A DNA stretch of 9,814 nucleotides from Cloacimonetes bacterium UBA5553 (lineage in GTDB: Bacteria; Cloacimonadota; Cloacimonadia; Cloacimonadales; Cloacimonadaceae), in the NCBI GenBank assembly GCA_002425825.1, contig DIMZ01000120.1:2594-12407 (forward strand). Direction: 5' to 3'. Under the pieces are notes generated by a model. That model had not been told where the DNA came from, searched no databases, and saw only the letters and a program-made list of their open reading frames with translations. The translations under genes and the position numbers were made by a program. Shown here piece by piece: positions 1-6,434 of this stretch; within the stretch, counting starts at the first letter, position 1, and each line of letters starts with the position of its first letter.

Positions 1-3000
1 TGGACTAGTCTAAGTACTTATTCTTTAACTGCAACTACCCAAACATTTACTCAATCCTTGGCAGCGCTTACTCCAGGAGATTACTTTTTTGGGTTCCTTA
101 CGGCGAATGCAACAACAAATACTACTCAAACTAAACGTTTCATAATAGACGATGTAACCGGTCCACAGAAATGGGTTAGCCCCATTCCAGTAGCTGCAAT
201 AAACATTAGTAGCTGGGCTGCAGGCGCAACCACGCCTGGAGAAGCCATTGAGTCTGGAGCTATCTTCCAGCTATCAAACATTGCAGGGGGAACTCTACAA
301 ATCCAAAGCATTACCAATCTCTCTGGTACCGAATTCTCTTCAACTATTAATCCCGGAGTCCAACTTGTAACCGGGCAGATTCATGAGTTTGGTTTTACTT
401 ATGAACCATTGGTGTATGGAAGTGCAAACCAGTCATTCCAGATTGTAACCAATGGCGGAACGATTAACATCACATTAACGGGTAGTGCTTTATATGCTGT
501 GTTAACAGACGGCTTTGAATCCTACACCGATTTTGCTTTAAACTTCCCACCCTGGACACAACGTGATGGAGATGGATTTGCAACATATTCCATAACCAAT
601 GTAACATTCACCAATCAGGGTTACACAGGATCATACATCATATTTAATCCCTCTGCCTGCTCTCCCTCTCAAGCAGGCACTGCACTTGATGCCGGCGGGG
701 GCAGTAAGCTGGCAGCATGCTTTGCCGGAACTTCTGCACCAAATAACGATTGGCTAATCTCTCCAGAGCTAAATCTGGGTTCAACAGGAACGCTTAAGTT
801 CTGGGCGAAGTCTTACACAACCCAATACGGTGCGGAACGCTTCAAAGTGCTTACATCAACTACAACGAATGTGTATACTTCATTTACCACATATCTTGCA
901 GGTTCTGCTTCAACATATATCTCTGCACCGGATGTATGGACTGAGTATACATACTCACTACCTCAGAATGTGAAGTATTTCGCTATCCAGTGTGTATCGA
1001 ATGATGCCTTCATATTCATGGTAGATGATGTGTTGGTCTCCGATAGTTCTACGCCTCCGCCACCTCAGTTTGGTAACCTGAGTGGCTACGTTTACAGGTA
1101 TGGAACCAGCACCCCCATCGCAAACGCCAAAGTTACCGTGGGTAGCAAATCAGCATACACCAATGCCGATGGTTACTATATTATAAACAACTTGGTTGTG
1201 AATAGTTATACGGCGGCTTGCACCACCCCGGGTATGTTCTATTTTGGTTCCAATGCCAGCATAGTTATTACCCAAGGCAACACCACAAGCCAGAATTACT
1301 ACCTCACCTGGGCAGAATTAGCTGTAAATCCCACAAGTATAAATGCAAACGTGTATGCTTCTGAAACAGCACAAGTGCCGATTGCAATTGGCAACCCGGG
1401 TGGAACAGCCAACTTACAGTATGAGATGTTCTTCTCGTCTGCCAGTACAGCAAGAAACTCGTCAGCTCTTACAAAGAGATTGCCGGCAGAAGCACTCGGT
1501 GAAGGCCATCGCTTTACTCCCGAAAGCTATCCAGCTACAGAGCGTGCAGAAGGATGGATGTCTTATACTGACCCTGCTGATGCGGATTATTACTCATATC
1601 CCGTTCCCGAGAGAGCTAGCAAGTTCACTCTCGAACATTTTGGTATGTTTGCACAGGGCGTAACCATATCCAAGCTGCGTCATTACTTCTATGAACCTAC
1701 AGCCGGGGCGTGGAGTGGTAACAACACCTATACCTTCAAGATTTATGCAGCAGATGGCACAACAGTGTTATACACCTCTCCATCCCTAACTGCGGTAAAC
1801 TGGCCAACGATTAACGAACACATATTAACCACCCCTATTTCAGTAACGGGTGATTTCTATGTAGCCGTGGTACCTGTAGATGCTACAAATGGAGCTCCTT
1901 TCTCTATTGGCACCAGTGCCAGTGTTGGTCATTCATATGGTGGAAGTGCTGGTGCATGGACACTTATCGAAACCCTCGATCTCATCCTAATGGCCTATAT
2001 AGACGGCAGCGAGTGGGTTGAGGCAAGCCAATACAGCGGCACAGTGGCTCCCGGAGCTTCTCAGAATGTGAATGTAAACTTCGATAGCAATGGTCTTGCA
2101 GAAGGAACACACAATGCTTATCTGCATATTTATAATAACTCAAACTATGTTGCTCCGAGCCCCAATCCTTCTCGGGGTGATGTAATGGTTCTTCCTGTAT
2201 CCTTAACTGTTACTATACCAACGGTACCGACTGCTACTCTTAGCATAACCAGCTGGACAACAGTAACAGAAACTGGAAGCCCTTCGAACTCTGGAAACGT
2301 ATTCCAACTCAAGAATGTTGGTAATGGAAATCTAACCATTAGTTCGGTTACAGGTTTAAGCGGTACTCCATTCACCTCAAACATCAATACCGGAATCTCG
2401 CTGGCTATGAACCAAACTCATGATTTCGGCTTCACCTTCACACCTACAGCCAATGGTATCTTTAATGCCACAGTTCAGATTATTACCAATGGTGGAACCA
2501 AAACTATAACCCTGAAAGGCTATGCAAATTACATTGCGGAAGGCTTTGAGGGCACAACATTCCCGCCCGATGGCTGGGTTTCTGCAGATGTAGATGGTGA
2601 TACCTATAACTGGATGAGATACATAGCAACAGGTGCAGCCAATACTGGAGATGCATGTGCCGGTAGCGCATCCTATGTGAATGACACCAGAAATCAAGAT
2701 AGCTACAAGACGCCAACCAGAGGTGCTTTAACACCAGATAACTGGCTTATTACTCCTCGCTTAAGCATTTCAAATGGCGATGAACTAAGCTATTGGATTG
2801 CAGCTCAGGATGCAGCCTGGCCAGCAGAATACTATTCTGTAAAGCTCTCGACCACAACCAATGCAATAGCATCGTTTACTAACACCTTATTCAGCGAGAC
2901 ATTAACCAATGGCACTTGGCAAAAAAGAACCATTGATCTTAGTGCCTACGCAGGTCAAAGCGTCTATCTTGCCTTCCAGCACCATAACTGCACAGACCAG

Positions 3001-4437
3001 TTCGTTCTGAAGCTAGATGACGTATTGATGCCTCCGCTTGCCGCTCCGCTGGTGTTTGGTAACATCACCGGTACTGTCCGCAGATTTGGAACTACCACTC
3101 CTGTGGTTGGTGCCGCTATCTCGGTAGCCGGTAAGAATGCTACCACAGACGAATACGGCGCCTACACAATCAGCAACATTGTGGTAGACACATATCAGAT
3201 TACTGCCACAGCCACCGGTTATGTGAACTACTCTGCAAACGTAAGCATTCCTGCAAATAACACTCTCAGTCACGACATCTACATGAGCTTTGCGCAGGTA
3301 TATACTGCCAGCACAGCGTTCTCCACAGATGTAAATGTAGGTGGTAACACAAGCATCAACGTACTGATGACTAACACAGGCAATGCAACCCTCAGCTTCG
3401 AAACTGCAAGTGGTGTTTGGGGTGGAGATTCCTTCCCTGCAGGTCCCCTGAGCGAAGACTTCGAAGACAATGCTACTACCGGGTGGACAGGCTCAGTTGG
3501 CCCCAATTCTGCTATTTATAGCGGAAACTACGGCTATCTAACTCCCGGCCGTACCTGGGTGTTCAACTCATATCAAACAACATCGGTTCAGTACCTCATT
3601 ACACCCAAGCTAAGAGTAGTGAGTGGTAACAATCTCACTTTCGGATACAAGCAATTTAACGCCAGCTCCGAATCATTTGAAGTGAGAATTTCTACCACTG
3701 ATAACAACATTGCTTCTTTCTCCACGTTTGCCACCATTGGCCCGCTTGGTGATACTAACTGGACATTGTTCAACCAATCCCTGAACGCCTATGCAGGACA
3801 AGATATCTATATCTGCTTCTACTATCCCAGAACTGATGGATATCAATACGGTTACATCCTGATAGACGATGTAACAGGCCCAACCATGATAGCTCCTCCT
3901 ACCAATTGGCTGTCATGCACACCTGTAGGATATCCAGTAGCTGAAACATTAGGTGCTGGACAAAGCCGTATGCTTACCCTGAACATTGATGCTTCCTCAC
4001 TTCCTGTTGGAACATATACTGCTCAAACATGGATATTCTCAAATGGATTGCTTAGTCCCTACAAGCTGTATGTAACTGTTAACGTTACTTCTGCCACAGC
4101 ACCAGATGCTCCTGTAGTTAGCGGAATTGAAAGCTTCCCCGGCGGAATATATATTGGTTGGGATGAAGTGGCTAATGCCAATCTCTACAGAGTATATGGT
4201 TGTGTCGAACCTTATGGTACTTACAGCCAATTGGGTGCTACCGAAGGCACTTACATCGAATTCACAGATGCTGAGCTTAGCTCCTATGGCTTAAGCGAAA
4301 GAGCTTTCTTCAAGGTAACAGCAGATTCAGCAGCTCGCAGCCTTGCAGTAAAGAGCAGTAATGCCAAGTCCAGCTCACAGGCTCTGCCTATTTCCTTAAA
4401 ACCGGATACAGATAGAAAACTGATATCTGTAAAATAA
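1..4437 (+). CDS. Giant modular secreted/surface protein (choice-of-anchor J, carboxypeptidase-regulatory-like, Ig-like and FN3 domains), 5' partial
   Basis: The frame is open from base 1 with no stop. The first possible start (TTG at 58) falls inside a domain and has no ribosome site, so the true start is upstream and 1478 residues are visible. Domains by nucleotide position: tail of a jellyroll 'choice-of-anchor J' domain ending IDDVTGP (1-165); ASH/HYDIN-like Ig domain (187-492); J domain with GFES, DGDG, DWLISP and VDDV motifs (505-1050); carboxypeptidase-regulatory-like beta-sandwich (1072-1311); Ig-like domain split by a guest (1318-1440 and 2011-2213, guest 1546-2010); second ASH-like domain (2233-2532); second J domain (2533-3036); second regulatory-like domain (3061-3297); second split Ig (3316-3432 and 3904-4095) with a J domain inside (3448-3888); FN3 (4096-4329). 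A 35-residue tail ends in KLISVK. Such domains occur in adhesins and surface-displayed proteins of FCB bacteria. No catalytic domain is seen, so binding or adhesion is inferred. A full type IX sorting domain is not recognisable at the C-terminus. Confidence 0.9.
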   Translation, partial: WTSLSTYSLTATTQTFTQSLAALTPGDYFFGFLTANATTNTTQTKRFIIDDVTGPQKWVSPIPVAAINISSWAAGATTPGEAIESGAIFQLSNIAGGTLQIQSITNLSGTEFSSTINPGVQLVTGQIHEFGFTYEPLVYGSANQSFQIVTNGGTINITLTGSALYAVLTDGFESYTDFALNFPPWTQRDGDGFATYSITNVTFTNQGYTGSYIIFNPSACSPSQAGTALDAGGGSKLAACFAGTSAPNNDWLISPELNLGSTGTLKFWAKSYTTQYGAERFKVLTSTTTNVYTSFTTYLAGSASTYISAPDVWTEYTYSLPQNVKYFAIQCVSNDAFIFMVDDVLVSDSSTPPPPQFGNLSGYVYRYGTSTPIANAKVTVGSKSAYTNADGYYIINNLVVNSYTAACTTPGMFYFGSNASIVITQGNTTSQNYYLTWAELAVNPTSINANVYASETAQVPIAIGNPGGTANLQYEMFFSSASTARNSSALTKRLPAEALGEGHRFTPESYPATERAEGWMSYTDPADADYYSYPVPERASKFTLEHFGMFAQGVTISKLRHYFYEPTAGAWSGNNTYTFKIYAADGTTVLYTSPSLTAVNWPTINEHILTTPISVTGDFYVAVVPVDATNGAPFSIGTSASVGHSYGGSAGAWTLIETLDLILMAYIDGSEWVEASQYSGTVAPGASQNVNVNFDSNGLAEGTHNAYLHIYNNSNYVAPSPNPSRGDVMVLPVSLTVTIPTVPTATLSITSWTTVTETGSPSNSGNVFQLKNVGNGNLTISSVTGLSGTPFTSNINTGISLAMNQTHDFGFTFTPTANGIFNATVQIITNGGTKTITLKGYANYIAEGFEGTTFPPDGWVSADVDGDTYNWMRYIATGAANTGDACAGSASYVNDTRNQDSYKTPTRGALTPDNWLITPRLSISNGDELSYWIAAQDAAWPAEYYSVKLSTTTNAIASFTNTLFSETLTNGTWQKRTIDLSAYAGQSVYLAFQHHNCTDQFVLKLDDVLMPPLAAPLVFGNITGTVRRFGTTTPVVGAAISVAGKNATTDEYGAYTISNIVVDTYQITATATGYVNYSANVSIPANNTLSHDIYMSFAQVYTASTAFSTDVNVGGNTSINVLMTNTGNATLSFETASGVWGGDSFPAGPLSEDFEDNATTGWTGSVGPNSAIYSGNYGYLTPGRTWVFNSYQTTSVQYLITPKLRVVSGNNLTFGYKQFNASSESFEVRISTTDNNIASFSTFATIGPLGDTNWTLFNQSLNAYAGQDIYICFYYPRTDGYQYGYILIDDVTGPTMIAPPTNWLSCTPVGYPVAETLGAGQSRMLTLNIDASSLPVGTYTAQTWIFSNGLLSPYKLYVTVNVTSATAPDAPVVSGIESFPGGIYIGWDEVANANLYRVYGCVEPYGTYSQLGATEGTYIEFTDAELSSYGLSERAFFKVTADSAARSLAVKSSNAKSSSQALPISLKPDTDRKLISVK
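187..4095 (+). repeat. Two diverged copies of a four-domain supermodule inside the giant surface protein
   Basis: Copy A (about 187-2213) and copy B (about 2233-4095) have the same order: ASH-like Ig, J domain, carboxypeptidase-regulatory-like domain, then a split Ig-like domain with a guest. At the protein level the ASH units share a clear pattern, FQL-N--G-L-I-S-T-LSGT-F-S-IN-G, then FGFT, then TNGGT--ITL-G. The regulatory-like units share a G-V-R-GT-TP-----V-V pattern and a DGYYIINNLVV / EYGAYTISNIVV segment. At the DNA level the copies are well diverged, so this is an old duplication and not a recent tandem repeat. The guest in copy B is a J domain. The guest in copy A is a different sandwich-like region containing GWMSY. 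Confidence 0.7.
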
Positions 4438-4456
4438 GCAAGTCACGTAAGTAACA

Positions 4457-4493
4457 AAACGAGGCTTACCTATATGGTAGGCCTCGTTTGTTT
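4457..4493 (+). terminator. Rho-independent terminator of the surface-protein gene, probably bidirectional
   Basis: A 14-bp stem (4457-4470 with 4476-4489, one G-T pair) closes a TATAT loop and is followed by TTTGTTT on the plus strand. It begins 20 bp after the TAA stop. Read on the minus strand, the stem is followed by TTTTGTTAC, so it could also stop transcripts arriving from the small gene at 4808-4587. Confidence 0.9.
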
Positions 4494-4586
4494 ATCTGCA
4501 TTATGGACTGAGTGAAATATAACTCCCTACTAATTGATAGTTATGAAGGAAGATACTTAAGATAGGCAAGAGCGATTTTGCTTCTA

Positions 4587-4808
4587 TTATTTACCGTTGG
4601 CTAAGCCATCAAGAATCTCTGCTCTTCTATGTTGCATTAGTTCCATTACCATATCAAACTCATCTTGCTGGTACTCCATAACCACATTCTCTATGCTACC
4701 ATCTGCATAGCTAATGGTAAATCCCAGATAATTGCAGATATCATCCTGCTCTTCGTGGGTGCGAAAGATGTCGCTTACTTGGGTCTTGCTAATCGTGCTA
4801 CTATTCAT
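4587..4808 (-). CDS. Small acidic hypothetical protein, 73 aa
   Basis: I do not recognise this protein. It is soluble and acidic, with no signal peptide or membrane segment. The N-terminal third is polar, followed by a short beta-like stretch (YLGFTISYADGSIENVVMEY) and a charged helix-like C-terminus rich in E, D and M. The amino-acid make-up is protein-like, which favours it over the overlapping plus-strand frame. ATG at 4808 is the only reasonable start, because an in-frame TGA lies 12 bases upstream. The ribosome site is poor: AAGG lies only one base before the ATG and is part of a hairpin-forming dyad. It has its own intergenic space on both sides and is probably monocistronic. It could still be a chance frame; homologues in related genomes would settle that. 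Confidence 0.55.
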   Translation of the reverse strand: MNSSTISKTQVSDIFRTHEEQDDICNYLGFTISYADGSIENVVMEYQQDEFDMVMELMQHRRAEILDGLANGK

Positions 4809-4809
4809 G

Positions 4810-4826
4810 CCTTGAGTGTATCAAGG
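4810..4826 (-). promoter_or_regulatory. Dyad directly upstream of the 73-aa gene (hairpin or operator), with a possible -10 nearby
   Basis: CCTTGA-GTGTA-TCAAGG is a perfect inverted repeat with 6-bp arms and a 5-base spacer. It ends one base before the ATG at 4808, so in RNA it would bury the only Shine-Dalgarno-like bases (AAGG). A TATGAT box on the minus strand (4839-4844) would place a transcript start close upstream of the dyad, but no convincing -35 box lies at the right distance. The role as an operator or translational hairpin is inferred. Confidence 0.35.
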
Positions 4827-4934
4827 TTTGTGCCAATCATCATAGAGTTATCGACTGCCCATAAGACTTTTATTTACTACCTGTTATGGTATGTCACTAA
4901 ACAGCTTGGGAATAATAATCAGCCTTTCTGGGTC

Positions 4935-4956
4935 GCAATTGCATAAATGAATTGCA
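4935..4956. repeat. GCAATT / AATTGC inverted repeat containing TGCA-N9-TGCA
   Basis: GCAATT (4935-4940) and AATTGC (4950-4955) form a perfect inverted repeat with a 9-base spacer. The overlapping 18-mer at 4939-4956 matches 15 of 18 bases of the putative enhancer at 6331-6348, including the TGCA-N9-TGCA frame. It lies about 130-150 bp upstream of the small gene starting at 4808. I found no -24/-12 promoter between the site and that gene. The rest of the gene-free stretch 4809-5124 holds only this repeat, the dyad at 4810-4826, a possible -10 at 4839-4844 and the terminator at 5067-5101. Confidence 0.35.
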
Positions 4957-5066
4957 GGTTTGGAATTGTGATTTTCTCTGTAATGCAACGGAATTGAATT
5001 CATAGATACAAGAACAAGCATTGCTGCCACAACGATTGCTTTGGTCTACTTAAGCCCTTGGTAGCT

Positions 5067-5101
5067 AAAACAAAAACCCCAAAGCATTACACTTCGGGGT
5101 T
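5067..5101 (-). terminator. Rho-independent terminator of the 342-aa exported-protein gene
   Basis: Read on the minus strand, AACCCCGAAG (5101-5092) pairs with CTTTGGGGTT (5084-5075) through a 7-base loop, with one G-U pair. It is followed by TTTGTTTTAG. It begins 23 bases after the stop codon at 5125. Confidence 0.9.
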
Positions 5102-5124
5102 AGGAAGGAGAATCACGATGTGAA

Positions 5125-6153
5125 TTATTTCACTATCACCAGCTTCTTCGTTTGGTTCAGTGATGGTGTATTAAGTTTATAGAAATAGATACCAGCACTG
5201 CAGTTATTGCCTTTGCTATCTTTGCCATTCCAGTTCAGGATGTTTTGCCCTTCGGATACACTATAGGTCTTCACTGTTTGCCCTGCTACGTTATAGATAG
5301 TTAGTTGTCCCTTTTCTCCCGCTTTTACAAGCACTTCAATGCTAAGCTGCTCGTTCGTGCGGAAGGGATTTGGATAGGCATCACGCATTGTTGTCATTTC
5401 TGTTAAGATGGCTGGGGTGTCTGCTGAAGTAGTTACGTTTACTGGGCCGTGAAAGTTAGATTGTTCCATATCTATGCTTTCCAACCAGTAATAGTAAGAC
5501 ACTCCTCGTTCCACTTCTTCGTCGGTGTAGTTATAGCTTTGGGTTGTTGTTGTATTAGTAGCAGGAATCATAACAGGGGTTACATTCAATGCTTCCTCTT
5601 GGTTGCTGGTTTCACAGCGATACACTCTGTAGCCTAACAAGTTGGTTTCGCTTTGGCTAACCCAGGTTAGCTTAACGTAGTTTTGTGCTGTGGGAACTGC
5701 AGAAAAACTGCTAAGCTCCACAGGTAGAACCGGAGGTGGGGGAGGATTGTGGAACGACGAGGCAACACTACTGATATTCCAAGCCCACCCATCATTAACT
5801 GCTGCCACATAGGCAATGTAGTTAACTGCAGGATTTAATACAAGAGGTGAATCCCACTTATACACTCCCGGGGTCTCAAGGTAGTGACCTAAGGGAGCAC
5901 TAGAGCCAGGTACTGCTCCACCATTCCAGGGTGGTTCTCCACCTGTTGGTTCGGGGAAATAGTTCAGGTCTGTGTCCGGCATAATTGAAAGATAGTAATA
6001 TACTACTAAATCAGATGGGGTAGTAGCCCATCTAATGGTACCCGTTGTATCGCTGGTGCGGGTGAAAGTAACCCAGTCGGGCCGCGCGGCAAATTGCGCG
6101 AGACATACACCGGCAATTACCATCAAGGTCATAAGTAACAATAACTTTTTCAT
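5125..6153 (-). CDS. Secreted protein with FN3-like domain and type IX (Por) C-terminal sorting domain
   Basis: This is a complete 342-aa protein. Residues 1-19 form a signal peptide (basic MKK, a hydrophobic run, likely cleavage after VCLA). Residues 22-134 form a beta-rich, Trp/Tyr-rich domain, possibly FN3-like, that I cannot name. A PPPPP linker (137-141) leads to an FN3-like domain starting LPVELSSFSA, with the common W-S-SETNLLGYRVYR pattern (about 144-243). Residues 255-342 are a type A sorting domain: AYPNPF (259-264), LTIYNVAGQTV (284-294), then SAGIYFYKL (319-327) and the terminal KKLVIVK. In known systems this tail sends a periplasmic protein through the type IX machinery and is removed or anchored at the surface. 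No catalytic motif is visible, so the function is unknown. The start at 6153 is supported by AAGAGG 5 bases upstream. The gene has its own terminator and a likely sigma-54 promoter. Confidence 0.93.
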   Translation of the reverse strand: MKKLLLLMTLMVIAGVCLAQFAARPDWVTFTRTSDTTGTIRWATTPSDLVVYYYLSIMPDTDLNYFPEPTGGEPPWNGGAVPGSSAPLGHYLETPGVYKWDSPLVLNPAVNYIAYVAAVNDGWAWNISSVASSFHNPPPPPVLPVELSSFSAVPTAQNYVKLTWVSQSETNLLGYRVYRCETSNQEEALNVTPVMIPATNTTTTQSYNYTDEEVERGVSYYYWLESIDMEQSNFHGPVNVTTSADTPAILTEMTTMRDAYPNPFRTNEQLSIEVLVKAGEKGQLTIYNVAGQTVKTYSVSEGQNILNWNGKDSKGNNCSAGIYFYKLNTPSLNQTKKLVIVK

Positions 6154-6158
6154 CTGTT

Positions 6159-6164
6159 CCTCTT
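6159..6164 (-). promoter_or_regulatory. Ribosome binding site of the 342-aa secreted-protein gene
   Basis: AAGAGG on the minus strand lies 5 bases before the ATG at 6153. It fixes the start in front of a textbook signal peptide. Confidence 0.8.
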
Positions 6165-6205
6165 CAGGCGTTATTTCTCTTCATGAGATATTTAATTCCA
6201 TAATA

Positions 6206-6223
6206 GCGCATACTACGTTCCAA
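6206..6223 (-). promoter_or_regulatory. Putative sigma-54 (-24/-12) promoter for the secreted-protein gene
   Basis: On the minus strand the sequence TTGGAACG-TAGT-ATGCG matches the sigma-54 consensus YTGGCACG-N4-TTGCW. GG is at 6221-6220 and GC at 6209-6208 with exactly 10 bases between, and the flanking T, A, C, G and T positions also fit. The predicted start is the A at 6196, leaving a 43-nt leader that carries the AAGAGG ribosome site before ATG 6153. The adjacent upstream gene encodes a sigma-54 activator. This is a pattern match; no transcript data are available. Confidence 0.65.
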
Positions 6224-6329
6224 AATGCCAGCCGAGTTTTGCGCGGCATGTAAATGGAAGTATGTAAAAGTGTTACAACGATGCTCATAGGACAGACTAT
6301 GCGCAAAGAGGGATGCTTGCGTTGATGGG

Positions 6330-6357
6330 ATTGCAATAATGAAATGCAATAATGAAA
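6330..6357. promoter_or_regulatory. Putative enhancer (UAS): 13-bp tandem repeat forming a 21-bp inverted repeat
   Basis: TGCAATAATGAAA occurs twice in perfect tandem (6332-6344 and 6345-6357). Across the junction, ATTGCA-N9-TGCAAT (6330-6350) is a perfect inverted repeat with 6-bp arms. Its centre is about 145 bp upstream of the predicted +1 at 6196, within the usual 80-200 bp range for sigma-54 activator sites. Fis-type HTH domains bind such dyads as dimers. The gap 6154-6434 also has a weaker TAAGC-N8-GCTTA dyad at 6375-6392. Confidence 0.5.
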
Positions 6358-6434
6358 CCGAGGGATGAAAGCGCTAAGCTACTATGTGCTTACTTAATGG
6401 GATATGGCAACTCAATCGTACGCAATATGTCTTA

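Noticed and set aside
58..60. TTG at 58 as the start of the surface-protein gene
   Set aside because: The frame is open to base 1, the upstream residues belong to the same beta-sandwich domain, and no ribosome site or signal peptide is present.
1343..1663. Plus-strand 106-aa frame overlapping the surface-protein gene
   Set aside because: It is out of frame within a gene whose domains continue across it without interruption. It is rich in Gln, Arg and Leu and has no recognisable motif.
4665..4946. Plus-strand 93-aa open frame
   Set aside because: It starts with TTG without a ribosome site, runs antisense to most of the more protein-like 73-aa frame, and has the composition of translated intergenic DNA in its second half.
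6164..6349. Minus-strand 61-aa frame in the gap upstream of the secreted-protein gene
   Set aside because: It covers the sigma-54 promoter and part of the repeat, has unlikely composition, and has no ribosome site.
6375..6392. TAAGC-N8-GCTTA dyad as terminator of the activator gene
   Set aside because: The stem is only 5 bp and no T-tract follows on the minus strand, so it does not qualify as an intrinsic terminator.
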